This document shows, piece after piece, positions 48,612-62,815 of a stretch of 64,000 nucleotides of DNA (positions are counted from its first letter, which is position 1; each line of letters starts with the position of its first letter). Both the position numbers and the translations under genes were made by a program. This DNA comes from Camarhynchus parvulus (Eukaryota > Chordata > Aves > Passeriformes > Thraupidae). The notes beneath the pieces are model-generated. The model did not search any database and was not told the origin of the DNA. It saw nothing but the letters and a program-made list of their open reading frames with translations. The stretch covers positions 22,158,501 through 22,222,500 of the forward strand of contig NC_044572.1 of NCBI RefSeq assembly GCF_901933205.1, given 5' to 3'.

Positions 48612-50375
48612 AGAGAACTGGAATGCTGGTACCAGGCACTAAACACTAATTAGCTACAGTTATGTACACCCATATTTGGAAAACATACAAATGTGAGAGA
48701 TATAAAATAAGAAGGTCTGCTCTATTGACAGACTGTTTCAAATAACATTAGGTGCTCATATTAATGGAAATCAAATGTAATAATTAGTAATTCAGAGAAA
48801 ATTGTAGGAAAATCAGAGTTACTCAGAGCATTTGTAGAGAAAGAATAAAGACCTAGATGGACAAATTGCATTTGATGAATGCCACACTTTTCAATACACC
48901 TTAGCTGGGCTAATAGCAATAAATGAGGCTCTGAGCTCAGAGACTGGTGCCAGGCACTCTTCTAATAACAGTAATTCCAAAATAGTAGGTCAGAATGAGC
49001 TGAGAAATAAAAATGAGGAATCAAAATACTGTCTCAGTCTTGTTGAAAGAAGTCTTTAATTTTTTAATTTCTAACAAAAATGTTCCCCTAAACAACCCTG
49101 AGGAATACAACTTTTTGCTGTATAACTTACCATTCCAAAAATGTGATAAATTTATTACCAAACCAAACTTTGGAGGACTGCAGACTTTGAATCAAACCTG
49201 ACAGAAGATTTCAGGGTAATAAATCACTAAGGAAGGTGAGGATCACAGAGGTAGCACCCCTATGAGTAGCAAAGGATTAAGAGCATTTGGTGGTCATCAG
49301 CAATGTTCTGGCTCTTGGGAATATTTACATCCAACTAGTTCTTTGACCTGTACTATGTGCTGAGATTTAACAACAATTTTTTAGGGAGTAGCTCCCACAT
49401 GTGGGGGAATTTACAGACAGTTTTTGTGGTTTAAAAATTCCTAGCTGAAATATTTATGTTCTGCCATCATGCCACAACTAATTTATCAGGAACTTTTGCA
49501 CAGGTAATAAAGAGATGGGGAGGACATTAACATCTTTCACCCAGCAATATGGTGAATAACTCATCTGCTTTTAGATACTGTGGATGACTATATTTCTTCC
49601 TTAGGTATCTAGTAAATTAAATTGATGAGCATATAACATCTGTTCTACTAGTAAAGGTAAACTTTCATCTGGTTGAAAATATTTAGTATCATCACATATT
49701 TGAAACAGATAAAGGGTGAAAAGCTGGGGATGTGTGGAGTGGGAATGGGTGTCAGTTGCTGCTCTTCAGCTGCAGATGCAGCACAGGTCTGCCCAGACTC
49801 CCTCTGTGACAAGACAAAGAGGAGTTGTTATTTTGATCATCTCCTCTGCCTTTCTGCCCTCTCCAGGCTTCTGAATTTCACATTATGTTCTTTCAGCAAG
49901 CCCACAATTTCCCATGGGGTCTGGAGCATTGCTCCAGATTCAGACTTCAGGCTCACCCGGGGTTACCCAGTTTCCCTAATGCTGCTTGCTTGGGGAATGC
50001 TGTTGCTCCCAGTTTTGTGCCAGCTGGGGTAAATGGGGCGTGTTCTGTGTGGAAAAATTGTCAACAGAATCTGCACCCGTACATACAGCTTATTCACTTT
50101 ACAGATTTTGCTTTTGCTGAGTACAGAACCCTCTCTCTGACTCTTCTCGGGTGAAATTGTGCAGGATTCTTTTAAAAATGTTCTTATTTTGTCCTTATAA
50201 AAATCAACTCTTTTAGGAGAGTAAGTACACCATCTTCAGAAGACACTTCCTCAATGCTTTGTTTCTCCAACTGTTTGAAAGCCATGATTTAAAAAGTCAT
50301 AGTGGAATGGTAAATGTAGATAAGGAAACCAGCCTGCAGGCAGTTGACATCTGCATTTAACTGTAATATAAATGC

Positions 50376-50389
50376 CAATTAATGCAAAT
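50376..50389 (+). promoter_or_regulatory. Homeodomain plus POU octamer composite
   Basis: The sequence caattaatgcaaat joins a homeodomain core (AATTAA) to a perfect octamer ATGCAAAT at 50382-50389, followed by gatgacaat. POU proteins bind the octamer. The surrounding 50330-50470 stretch is AT-rich and lacks repeats. The motif is seen; its function is inferred. Confidence 0.25.
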
Positions 50390-51280
50390 GATGACAATTT
50401 GTTAGATCTTAATACCTATCTGAACAATAACCCAAAAAATCAGATGGAACTGCATTAAAACTACTTTTTATGTGAGATAGAATTCATTGCTTGCTCAGAG
50501 GGACTTTCCTTCAACAGCCTGGCTGTTCTCCATGTTATGGTTCAGAGGGCTTTGCAGCTGCATTGACAAGAGGCGGTTGTGAAGGAATAGAAGGAGCTAC
50601 CAAGTGTGGAAATCTCACAGGCGGAAGGTATTGGTGGGTATTTTCCCTCTTGTCCCTCTTTGCTGTCTCTTGGGATACAGCACACCTGAAAATACATGGC
50701 TGGGGTCAAGAGGAGAATAGATGTGCTGCCCCAGATTCAATTTTTGTAGCAGGAGGTCACGGTCTTTCTGGCTAGCTCTCTGCAATAACTTTACTCACAG
50801 CCTTCTCCCAGCGCTTTTCCCTACAGAGAACACTGCTGATCCAGTAGTCTGCGAATGATGCAGAATAACTGGACTTGAGCTGCTGCAAACTCCCTCAGAA
50901 AAATAAATATACTGTGTGTAACAGAAGTGCCTACATGGTTCAGCACTTCCTGACCATGTCAGCAGGGGCTCTCCCAAATCAGAGCTACTGTGATAGAAAG
51001 GGAGCTGAGAGGGATCTGTCTCTGCAGCAGTGTGGCTGCTGCTGAGTACATTCCACTTTGGTATAGTGGGCAATTTGAAAAAGCAGCAAATGAGAAATCT
51101 GGATATTGTCCTCTGTGCTCTCAAAGATATTTTCTGTGTCATCTAGAAGCTCTGAGTATATGGCTTTGCCTCTGATACACAGGAAGGACAGGTGATTTAG
51201 ATTACTAGAAAGAAAAGTGAATTTATTGAAATAATTTGTTTAGGCCATATAGGTGTATTGTCACAGCTAAGCTTCATTTC

Positions 51281-51325
51281 AAAAAAAACCAAAAACAAAC
51301 CAAACAAAACACCAAAACCAAAACA
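51281..51325. repeat. A/C-rich low-complexity tract
   Basis: Eight adenines then repeated aacc, aaacaaacc and accaaaacc units make a purely A and C stretch of about 45 bases. It is simple sequence without a fixed unit. Confidence 0.9.
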
Positions 51326-52639
51326 GAAGCTTTTAACTTCTGGTTTCTTTTTTGAGCATGAAGCTACTCTTCTTAGCAGGAAAATCACCTCATTAAAAAC
51401 TTGTTCTCTTCCAATCAGAAGTCTGAAGTAGAGCACCAGTCATGAGTATCTCCCGTGTCTTATGTAATCAAGTCCATTTAAATTTTACATGCAAAAATTA
51501 AGAGATCAAACTCAGCCTGTGCAACAACCAGTGGTTAATGAGCTCCTAGTACAGAGTAAGCAGGTAGACGCTTTATTTTCTTTTAACTACTAACAGTTGT
51601 TCTGTCTTGCACTTGTGTCTCGCTCATGATGGAGCAGATTTGAAGCATTGGCAGTATTGTGTGGCCTGTCCTGTAACACTCCCTTCATGCTGCCAAATGT
51701 GGCATGAAACCAGGCCTCAAGTTTCAGATGGAAGAAGGAAAAGCAGCAGGTATACCTAAAAGAGGGGCTTACTTGTTCTTTTTTCTTGTGTTTTGAGGAC
51801 TGTGGTCACCTGTGTGGTGCATATGCTGTCGAAACTGTTTCAGCCTCTAAGTCCAAAAACATCAGAGCCTATAGTTAAATGTACCCATTTAGAGATGCAG
51901 GTTTAATTACAACCCAAGTGCATCACAGAAGTGAATACAAATTGATATTGCAGGAGGCGGCTGCAATGACAGACACAGACAGTTTGTCTCCCTCACTTGG
52001 CAGCTGTTTGGGAGGGAGCTCCGGGGACAGCAGAGTATCGTCACCATAGTGTGCTGTGCTGCTGCTAACCCTTAGCCAGGTGGCCTTTGGTGACATGGTG
52101 CACAGCCAGATGCTACTGGTGAGCAACCCCCTCTGTGCATGAACCTGGGAGAGCTCCCAAGCTCACTGCAGGATAAAAAGCAAATTCAATTGTTTTACCC
52201 AGAGTCTGAGGAGAGGATGTGCAAGATCAAAGAAAAAACCACTGCCTTGAAGTTGTGTTTTCCTTGTGGATTTCCCTGACTTGCAGCTGAAGTTACTCAT
52301 CCTAGACCTGTAAGGAATCTCAGAAATGGGGAGTTGCATCTGACTTTGCAATATTGAGAGGATAGAACTTGCTAAAACATGCAGGTGTTCTTGGAGCCAG
52401 GGCACAGGGAAAATTGCTCTTTTCTCACTCACAGGCAGTGGCAGAAAAAACCTGGCATGCCTTTCTGAGTGGTGTGCTGCCCCTGGGGACCCCAGCCACC
52501 AAAGCAGCCCAGTGCCACCTGCCCTCAGCCACACTGGCTCTGGGGACACACACAGCCTTCATCTGCTGTCCCCTATGGTGTGAGCTGCCACCACGGCCCC
52601 AAGGCTGGTTGTGAGAACAGTGACATGTTTCATTAAAAA

Positions 52640-53110
52640 GACAGCAGATTTAGGCATTTGCTTTACTTAGACATGGCTAAAGACAATTAACAATCATAAC
52701 CTTGCATTTAATCACTGAGGAGGTTAAAAATCCAGTACAATAAGTTAGATTTTGCAAGAGATAAATAATACAACAAAGAATTCAACAGGTGTACAAAAAA
52801 AGGATCAGTGAGTCTCTATAGAACAGTTTTAATGGCAATAGGTATCATGCATTTGTGGTTATTTTCTCACTTTTTTCAGTAACTATTATGTTTTGGAGAC
52901 AGCAGAAAAGCCTTGTATAACAAGGCTCCCTATTGCCTCAACACATTAATGAGATTTATATTTTGCAAAACCTGGCTGCAAAAGATTAATGCACTAATGG
53001 CTGTGATTTGCATACTTCTTTTTTGAAGTTTGTATTTGATACTGAACCTTGACACAAAAGCAAAAATTGTCAGCATTATGCATTAATCAACATTTCACGT
53101 ATTTTCATTA
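52640..53110. promoter_or_regulatory. Candidate conserved non-coding element
   Basis: This AT-rich stretch has no repeat, few CpG and a dense set of homeodomain-type cores (attaatgag, gattaatgcactaatgg, gcattaatcaaca) plus tttgcat near 53007. Deeply conserved vertebrate enhancers have this texture. It is called on composition and motif density only. Confidence 0.2.
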
Positions 53111-56100
53111 CAGAAATCTGTGAGTTAATAACATTGCAATGGGTTTATTTGTGACAATATGCTTTTTAATTACAATAAACCCATGTTTTATCTTAGAATA
53201 ATGAGTGGAGATAATTTCCACAAGTCCTACCACAGTTAAGAGTGCCTTTCTTTGTTCTGCATTTTTAGGGGAAAAACTGTGTTTTTTACCTCTCTTAGAT
53301 AATATATACAAAAAAAAATATTTTCATGATAGTATCATGCTCAGTCCACAAAAAACAGTTGTGCTATCTTACCAACTCTTCATGAGGGGAATATTGGACA
53401 AATGCTCTGAATATACTTTTCTGTTTTTCTATGCTACCTATATTTTTTTAAATAGCACTACTATCCTGGTCTGAAGATAAAACTCCTTTTCTGCCACACA
53501 AGCATAAAAACACAGGTAGATTAACCTTTTCAGTGGAAAATGGTAGGCTTTTAATCTCACAAGCTGCACAAAGTAAGCCAGTAGCTGGAAGCTGTGGCTT
53601 ATGAAATTCAAACTTTAAATAAGTATTTTTAGCACTTTTAAAGAAGCAAGATAAGTACTGATTCCTCAGAGAAATGCTAAATGTTTAACTGAAAATATGC
53701 TCCCAATACAAAGAAATGTAATTCCAGGTGTTGGACTGTAGGTAGGAACTGCACAGGTTCTTTGTGATCACAGTGTTATGGCCACAGTTAAGTGAAGAGA
53801 GCAGATGACAAATTACTGTGGTTATTACTTTTGCACTCAAATCTATTCATTTATTCTGAGTTCTCAAAATACCACAAAATCCTTGTAGTTGCTGGTTCTG
53901 CTCTCCATTATTCTTTCCTGTGAGCTCTCTAAAGTTGTTAGTTGATCTTTCTTTCTGAAATTTTCAGGATGCAGTGGACTAGACAGTATCCCCAGCAGAG
54001 TCAGCCTGGGGATTTTTGTAAGACAGCTGTTGTTCAGTAGTCAGTGGTTCTTCTATTTGGTTTATGACTTTATGCTCCTGTTTTGTATTCTATAGGAATA
54101 GGTCTGCTCAAAGTTGAAGAACAGCTAGTAATTTCTCTTCAAAGCAGTCTAAATGTCATTCTCTAGTGTGATCAGTGACAGTCTGAATGTCTGTGACTTG
54201 TTACATCAGGGTGCCCAAGCACACACAGCAAGGCAAGGGAGCTGATCATGGCTACTTTGAGCTTGGAAAATAAAAACAAATCAGAAAAAACAAGTGCTAG
54301 TTGAGCTATTGGGAAATTTACCATCTGGTTTGACATCCTTCTGTTCATTACACATCTCAGGGTCTAATATTGTATGTGAGATATATAGTGTGCAGACTTC
54401 TAATTTTTTTCTCCCATACATGGACAATTTTATCATGTGCATCATAACAAGAAAGAATACGAAACACCAATAAATAACCCCCAATATAATCTAGGAATAA
54501 AGGATGCAGTAAAAGCTTAACATAGCTAAACTGGCATAACACCACCGTAGCATTTGTTGTTTTCATTATGCATCAAATTTGGTTGTTCTTGTGTTATTGC
54601 AGAGAATAATTGATTGCTGTTGAAAAGTTGAAGAATTTTGAATCTCCACATTGAGAAATAATGTACACAGGCACAGGTTAAAAAGGTAAGGTTGATTACT
54701 CTGCAGTTGAATCTTTTCTCTACCATAAATTATAGCCCTTCCCTATAGCAGTTGCTGCCTCCAGGCCTGAATTGTGCCTGAGATTTGCAGCCTCTCCTGA
54801 GGATGGGGTAAGGTCACATTGCTTGGTTTGTCCCAGACCAGGCCCCCAGGATTTCACCTCCTCCTCTTGTGCTGATGGCCCTCGTGTCCCTCCCCTCAGC
54901 TCCTGTCTGGGCTCTTTTGGGCTCGGGGAGACGCTGATCACAGCCAGAGCCAGTGGGAGCCTCATTGTCTAAAATTTTGTCTCTTTGACAAAAGTCTGTG
55001 GGTGTGACTTCTGGGCACACCTAGGAGTCTCAAGCTGGTATTTCTAAGGAAAATTATCTCAATTTTTTTCTGGAAATAAAAAAAAAGAATCTTCTAGTAG
55101 AAAACTGTAAAGGCACATGTAGTAGTAGCAAGGTATTAAAAACCCTCTAAAAAGTGAAATCTGTGACTGGTTCTGATGATCTATTAGAATGGGCTACTTA
55201 CATGTTTTAAGAAATTTTGGTAGGTATTTCAATGGATCAGGTCTTGGCTGTATGCAATTTCTTCTTATGCCATTATATTCCTCCCTGTTATTCTTTTATA
55301 CAATATAGATTGCCAATAAATCACTGCATTTTCAGTGCCTGGGATTTCATGTGTGTGGAAATGTCAGATTCATAAAACACCATGATAAACCTGCTTTTGT
55401 AGATCAATCACAAAAGAGTTTCATTAAGCTCACAGCGTTAAAGGAAGGCAAAAGCTTAAGAAGACCCAGAAATAATGAAAAACTAATTGGAAAATATTTG
55501 TATGAAAAGTGATTAAAAGTCACCAATGTTTCTTCAAAACACTCCAAATAGATTTTTAGAAACCTGAGAAGTCCATAATTTCTTTTTATTTTTTGAATCC
55601 TCATCTAAAAAGCATCTTGTTCTGTCTGCAGCAGCACTCTTCATTTGTCAGAGTAACCTGGGATGGTTGGCAGAACTGAAAAAGGACTTCAGGAAGAAAG
55701 TAGTGTGGTGTTTTCTAGATTGTCATGGCTGCTGAAGTAAAAATATTTCATTCTCCATTTGTACCACCCACAAAGCAAAGGATGGTACAGAGCGATACAC
55801 AGCTCTGTGTTGCTCCCCAGCACTGGAACATCACCATCAGAGACAAGGCCCGGCTTGGTGATCTGCCAAGCTGTCTGAGCGGCTTGTAGCCTGTATCTGG
55901 GATCATCTCAGGTTACTGTTTCCTTTTTACAGCTCCTGACGGCTCTGTGGGAGCAGTGGGACCTTGCTGGTGCTGGCCTTTCTGCGAGCCCATGGGGCTG
56001 CAGATGAGGCGTAGATGTTGTGTGATATCTGATGTTAATGTTGCCTTTCTCAGCTTTGCTGGGGGCTTTCCCCCACCCAGCATCCTCAAGGCATCTGGAT

Positions 56101-59100
56101 GAGTACCCATACCTTCTTCTAAGCTGTATCCTGGGCAGAGCTGTCCCAGGGACCACAGTAGATCTTGAAAACTTCTCCCATGCTGATCCAGTGAAGACTT
56201 CTCAGGAGGTGCTGCCCTTGGGCTGGGGAGATCATTACAGGAGTGAGAAAGTGCATACATAGTCCTGTGCCTGTGTGCATAGTCAGCTGCTCTCCCTGCT
56301 GCATCCATCCTGCTCCGGGTGAGTGTCTGAATTTGGCCCTGAATTTGGTAAAGGTCTCTTTCTATACAACATATTTAATTTACACTAATGTTTTGGGATA
56401 ATTTTTGCAGCTGTGCAGGTAAAATCTGATAGTATAAATTTGTGGTTAAAATGATGCAAGTTGTTCACTCTGCAGGATGTACTAGATGCCACAGTCCTGC
56501 CTTGGGAAGAGGCAGACTCACTGACCTGATGTTCTGGCTCTGTTACATCTGACTTACATGGTTCTATTTTACCGCACTGAGGGGGGTAGGTTGGGGTCAG
56601 ATTGTTATCTTGGCTGTGCCATCTACCTTCCCTTACACAAAAGTAAGCAGGCCCATGAAATTCTCTGCTGATATTATTATTCTATATTTCAAGCCATACC
56701 ACTGTAAGCAGCTCTGAATGTAGCAGTGACCTACTTCTTTCCAAATGAAAGATTTCTCAAACCACAGGTTGGGTTTTTTTTGTTTTGTTTTTTAAGGTTC
56801 AGAGTTGAAATGAAATTCCCTAAGCACAGCCAGTGTCTTATGTGCTCCTTTGCACTATTTTCCATTTGGGGCACAAAATAAAAAGTGTATCTTGGCTGTG
56901 TATAATTAATGTCATGGAACTGTGATCCTGGCATGACACGAGCTGTATCACTGAGAGCAGAAGGTAAGAAGAAATCATGATTGCTCAGCAATTTACACAG
57001 GAGGATGAAGGAGAAAGGCATTTTAAATTAATGGTTCTAAGGCCTTGATGTTGCCCTGCCACATTTCATAAATCTTTTCTGAGCAATATCTCCTGTGAAA
57101 AGGACTTCACAGCTGCCTAGGGAATACCAAACAGGTACCCATTTCAGGAGGAAACTGGTTTTTTACATTTTGTTTAAAATGCAAGCCGTGGAAAGAAGTA
57201 GCATCTTATAGAGTAGCACTTAATGTCTGCTGGCTGCAAAGGAGAGTCCTGCTTCTCAAAGCCATTTATCTTCTAAGAAACACCTGTACCCTTTGATAAA
57301 ACGTTCTCCCTGCTGGCCTTGAGTGCCACAGCAGGGAGTTATCTGAGGGCTGGTCCTGTGCCAGCGAGGGGGAAATAACCAGTGCCATCTCTCAGCCTTG
57401 CTGTGAGCTCAGGCCCCAGCACTCCGTGCCCCTCACTCAGAATATCAGTGGCTCTTGGCTCTGCCTTTACAGGGAGTTCTGAAACTCTGTGTGTCCTATG
57501 AAGTCAGTTCCTCCATGCAAGCACCATAGCCTATCTCAGCCTTCCTTTAAAATCACTGGGGAGTAGATGTGTGTACTTCTAAGGTCTGAGGAACATAGCA
57601 GGGGTGGGAAATCCCGATGTATGAGGTATATTCAATACTGAGCTTGCATTTGGAGTATTTCAGCAGCAGCACTCTTTGACAGTGGGAAGTGCTTCTCCAT
57701 GGTATTCCTCACCCACCCAGCCTCCTGCTCCAAAGCCCCCTCCCCCTTCCCACTCCAAAGCTTTCTTCATCTTCTATCTGGAGTAGATGCAGGTAACCTT
57801 ACATGTTTTACATGTTCCTCTCAAAGACTTCAGTGGTGTAGGAGATGAGTCTTCCTGTGAAGTGATTACATTAATTGACATGTAGAGTCGTTAGTACATT
57901 GTGAGAGAAGGACAGATGAGCTGCCTTAATATATTCAGTAGCTGTTATGTCCCTTATAGTATTGCATCCAATGCAGAAAAAGCTTTTACCTCACATAGCC
58001 TGCTACTGAGTACTAAAAACACTTGAGTGATACCACAAGTGACTCCCTTACAAGAGTTATTTCCCAAAAATAATTCCTTATGCCTCCCTCATGACTGTCA
58101 TTTGCTACAAAATCATTTCCACTATGATCTGTACAGAGCCACTAATGCATTTTGTGACTAAAAGCAGCCACTGCTTAGCGCTGGAATCCTGAAAAGATTG
58201 CAGAGGAAAAACAAACAGGAGAAAAAGGGCACCATGTGTCCACAAGCAAAGACACAGTGAAGGGGTTGGAATTGGAGGGCAAACTTTCCCCTGAGCTGGC
58301 AGGGCTGGCAGTAGCTGGCAGCAGCAGGTCACAGTGCAGGGGCCAGGGGCCACTGTGCCCTGATGGTCACAGCAGCCACAGCAGCCATTGCTTCTCAGGG
58401 ACACACATGGGAGTAGCAGTATTGTGCCCAGGGAGGGGAAGGGATACTGAGAGGTTTAATTCATGCTTTCCTGATGAGCCTGGGTGGAAATGGCATGTAC
58501 CTAACCCTGTACAGCACACCTGAGGGAGAGCACAGCCCTGTCTATAGGTCAGTCCTGCCTCCAGCCATGCCCAGCAATTTCATTTCACCTTCCCACCCTG
58601 CTAGCTGAGCAGCTGGTGCAGCAGCTATGGGTCTCCAAATACATTTTCAGACACAATGGAAAAATTATTAATTCTCACTTTACTTAATTGCAGATAAATA
58701 AGGTGTTGGTTGAATGGTGGTCAATTTGCTCAGTGAATGTTTAATGCTTTCTATTTGATTGAATCTCCATATTATTCACTACCCCTTATTTTTGTTCTCG
58801 TCAGGCAGCTCTCAGCAATGGCTACCAATCTTTCTGCATTTCAGCAGCCTGCATAATAACAGTCTTAAATAGAGTGATCTGTTAGTTGGATAATATACTA
58901 ATTACAAGTGAAAATTAGGAAGCTTATTTGAGAAATGTGAAGACCATTAAAATAAAATGAACTCCTAAATGAGAACTGGGTTACACATAAAAAATACCCT
59001 TTCTTTAAAATTCAGAATTTACAAAGATATAGAGACTGTAGAAATTTGATATGAAAAGCGTGACTTTTACAAGCATATGATACCAGCAGGACTAATTGGG

Positions 59101-62100
59101 GACGACTGCTTCAGAATGCATTAATACCTGGAAAAAATGAAGTGCAAAACTCCTAGTGCAGGGAATCCCAGGAAACCTTTATTTTTTCTTAAGTGCAAGG
59201 GACATTTTGAACCTATGTTGTCTCTAGTAATAACTTCAATGACAGCAGCTAAAAATAAGCACTATGCAAACACAATAGGAATTCACCAGTGTGAGAAGGC
59301 GTTTGAGTGCAGCACGGTCCCTGTAAATTGGGATCCTGATCGGCTACCAAAATAACTCCCCTCTCTGGTTAGAAAGGCTGTCCCACACTGTAAAAATCAA
59401 ATAGATCCAGGGGGCCAGTCACTGCCTCTTCCTGAATCTTAACAAGAATGTCTTAGCAAAAAAGGGTCTACAATGCTCTATAGTCAGATTTTAAGATCCT
59501 TCATTGAATATGTAGGCTTTGCTATCAGTGTGAAGTTAAGATTTAAAAATAACCTTTTTTAAAAAAAGTTGAAATTGAACATGACTTTGGGGATAGTGCA
59601 AAAATGGAACAAGAGACATCTTGTGGGAAATACTGTCCAAAATCATAACCATCTAGCTGAGATAAAGTGACTGTGCCAACGTATCATGTGATGATGGTTT
59701 TTAACCTGTGACAACACTGTGCAAAAGAAAAATTTTAACAGAATCTCAATGAAACTGCTGATGAGGCAACATGGAAGTTACTCAAAACTGGCTTTTGAAG
59801 GACAAATCTGAATGAGCATGTGGATTGGGCTACTCTAATTCCAGCTTCCTTCTCCCTGTTCGCTACTGGTTATGCTGTTCTGTATCGCTATTCTGAAGCC
59901 TCTGCAGGTCCACTGGTGCTTCTCTTGGACCTGGTTACATGAGTGCTTGTGACAGTGCAAGTCTGATGAGCAGGGCTCAAAAAGCTGTGTGGCCACAGCC
60001 AAAAAATTATCCCGCCTGTGCATGCTCCTGGCTTTGGAAAGGAGCTCTGAAAGCCCATCAGGGTGTACAGCAACCAGCCTGGTGCAGAGGTGAGGGCAAA
60101 TAGTCCTCATAGATACTGGAATGAAATGAAGGCAATTGTTTTAAAAATTGTGACCTCTAGAGGAAGTAACATAATTTTTAGGAATTTTATTCAATGCCTG
60201 TGATTTCAAGAAGCTTCTGTGGAAAAGATGAAATGGATCTTAAAAATTGCTGTAAAACATATATAGGAAAATGGAATCTGTCTACATGCACCTTATTAGT
60301 AATTAGGAGTAGGAGACTTGGTTAGATCTTTAGATCTACCACCATGCTATCTAAAAACATAGTAATGGTTGATTTTTGAAAGGGAGACAATAATGTTCAT
60401 GTCATTTCATATGTAGTTTGTTTTCTTTACTGCCTCAGCAGGAGAAGTATTTTTCTTGACTAATTTCTAGGAGCACAAGAACAGAAGCCCTCAGCACTAT
60501 CACTGTGTTCAAATAATTTATAAAAATAATAGCTCAGATGCTTCCTAATGTGTACAAAGTGAGTTAGTATAGTCTAACATGAAAAATAATAATGCTGAAA
60601 GGCAAGTCTGCGAAAAGAGTTGGCTGAACAATTAATACTTAAATTTAATTTGATACATTTTGCTTTTCTCTCCATTGACAGAAAGCCTATATAAGTTGAC
60701 TGTCTCTGCACATTTGTTCTGTTGTTCTATGATTCATTTGCTCTATAGATCTCTTTTGGAGTGTTGTCTGTATTGTTTAACTGTGATGGCTGTGTAAGAC
60801 ACATAGTGCTGTTTCTCATTCTTGATGATGAAGCCCTGATGTTAACAACCAGACTCTGATACCAATGTTTATAGAAAACAAACATAAAATACACTTTCTA
60901 TAAATATTTGAGCATAAAAACTTAGTACTTGCTCTACATGAATATTGATAATAGTAAAATATGGTGTTATCAGTTTTCCAAATGTTCATGCAAAGTTAAA
61001 CAAGGTCAAAATCAGATTGCTTGAAAATGTGACAACATTTTTCCTAGTTTCAGAGCTCTGACAAAATTCTAAGTAGTGCTGTTGTCAGCGAGATCTTTTT
61101 CTTCTTTCCTTGCCTTAATGTATGGTTCTTATATGTGAATGCTGGCATGGGTTTAGAGATGGGTGACTCCACCCCTTAGCACTGATGGTGTGTGCTAAGG
61201 GCACCCAAAACACTACAGCATTAGTTTAGATCCCTCAGAGCTGATTTTAAGGAATGGCATGACATCCCTGATGGCGAACTTGCTGCCCCATGTTCCCAGC
61301 ACAAGCCTGCTGGCTGGTCAGCTTCCCAGTTGCAAGTGGACACGATCCCACAACCTTATTGGTATTTTAAGATAACCACTGGAATACCAGCAGTGAGTCA
61401 CTGGAAAACAGATCATGTCTGAGTTCACTCTGTCTATCAGAGGCCCAGGAAGCCCAGCTAAGCTGCTTTTAAAATACCTCCATAAAACCAAATATTTTTT
61501 AGGTCCCCAAATAGCAAAGCAATTTCAGGAATACAACGAAATAAACAAGGAGAAAAATATGAAAGCAAAACAGTAAGTGTAGGCTGGGTATTCTCTGAAA
61601 ACACCATGTGTTAATCATAGACTGCAGCAAGGAAAAGGGAACCTGGGAAAAATTCTGAGTAGTGACATTTGGTAATTGCAAATGGTACAGTGAGTACAAA
61701 TAACCTTCATCATACTCAGAAACCTTAGAAACACTGTCTCTGAGTGATGCTTGAGAAAAAACACTTTTCCTGTAAAATAGAGTGCTTTTGCCTCTTGGTA
61801 CTCAGCTTCTGCATGTATAGGCTGATGGTGGAGTAGAAGATGCCTTTTGTGAACGTATTTTAGCTCCTGTATTGCTGATATCATGGAGCAACATGGTCCA
61901 GCTGGCAGCTTCAGGCCTCTGTCTGATGTGCAGAACTCTTCAAGTCTCCCTTCTCACCAGGGCACCCGGAGACCAGCGCTTCATCTGGTTTAACAGCTGC
62001 CCCTGCTGCTGGTGCCCTCACCTGCAGATGGTGCTCAGAGCACGAGCTGCTCCCTTTGTGGCTCTGTGTGTGTGTGCATGTGAGTGGGGCAGGGGACAGA

Positions 62101-62636
62101 GGAGCTTTTCAGGGGACACACATGTTCACACACATCTGCCTGGCATCACTAAGGCAGCTACTTCCCCCCCGTCAGTCTAGCCAAAATTGGAGCCTCCTCT
62201 CTCTAGAGGCAAAATTTACAGCACATTTGTTCACAAGCAGTATTTCCCCTCAGATACTTTTCTTAAGGAGAAAAAAAGATCTTTCTAAGTACATAGAAAA
62301 ATGAAATTAACCTGCAGTTTTATGTTTTGACCCATGTTATTGGATCTGTGGAGTTTTTGAGAGGTTGTTCGTGGAAACAGAAATAGAAGCTGGAGGAGAT
62401 GACATTTCAAGGATGTCTTTTGTACACATAAGGAATCAGTAAATATATTTTGGATTCATGAATTTACATATTTGTATGAAGATATCTTTCTGATAGAAAT
62501 ATGACCACAGCAGCTGTATGGATCTTGTGCTGAAATTCAAAATACAGTTTCTGCTGGTGAAGAGCAGGTGCTTTATCCTGTCAAAACACCTACTGCTTTA
62601 GTATGTATGAAATTATTGTTCATATTCTGCTCTTAG
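53111..62636. other. Non-coding stretch with GC-richer patches, no gene recognised
   Basis: AT-rich DNA alternates with GC-richer patches at 54740-54960, 55900-56330, 57300-57480 and 58230-58640. The patches carry overlapping frames on both strands, for example 131 codons at 55913-56308 (minus), as expected when stops are rare. None shows a domain, and no promoter-like CpG island is evident. A 10-base stem-loop lies at 61173-61201. The stretch 58660-58960 again has many TAAT and ATTG cores. Confidence 0.5.
61173..61201. repeat. 10-base perfect stem-loop
   Basis: Arms cccttagcac (61173-61182) and gtgctaaggg (61192-61201) are exact reverse complements around a 9-base loop. No thymine run or other terminator-like feature follows, and the organism is eukaryotic, so this is a structural curiosity or a microRNA-sized fold without the needed length. 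Confidence 0.85.
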
Positions 62637-62686
62637 TTTTTTGTTGGTTTTTTTTTTGTTTGTTTGTTTGTGGGGTTTTTTTTTGT
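62637..62686. repeat. T-rich tract with GTTT repeats
   Basis: A run of thymines broken by single guanines includes gtttgtttgtttgt and two runs of nine or more thymines. It is low-complexity sequence. Confidence 0.92.
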
Positions 62687-62815
62687 GCAAAAGCAGTATG
62701 TTTTTAAATTAGCAGTTTATTTTCATGAAATAATTGCCTGTTAATAATGACAGGGTTACCTGCTCCCTTCTCTAGTTACGGGAATTCTTCCACATTCAAA
62801 ACAGAAGCTTTGCTC

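Larger units (their letters stand above)
44247..52639. other. Non-coding stretch with simple repeats, no gene recognised
   Basis: Apart from simple repeats at 45456, 48575 and 51281 and an octamer composite near 50376, I recognise nothing. The longest frames are 119 codons at 49673-50032 (plus), 115 codons at 50795-51142 (minus) and 128 codons at 52163-52549 (minus). All lie in slightly GC-richer patches, overlap frames on the other strand and lack domains or convincing splice sites. Confidence 0.5.

Noticed and set aside
49394..49405. Perfect 12-base palindrome cccacatgtggg (E-box core)
   Set aside because: One short palindrome of this length is expected by chance in 64 kb and nothing around it supports a role.
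55913..56308. 131-codon minus-strand frame in a GC-rich patch
   Set aside because: It overlaps another minus frame and a plus frame, with no domain or signal; long frames are expected where stops are rare.
59137..59355. Frame containing IHQCEKAFEC, reminiscent of a zinc-finger linker
   Set aside because: The spacing of cysteines and histidines does not form a C2H2 finger and no repeat of the motif is present.
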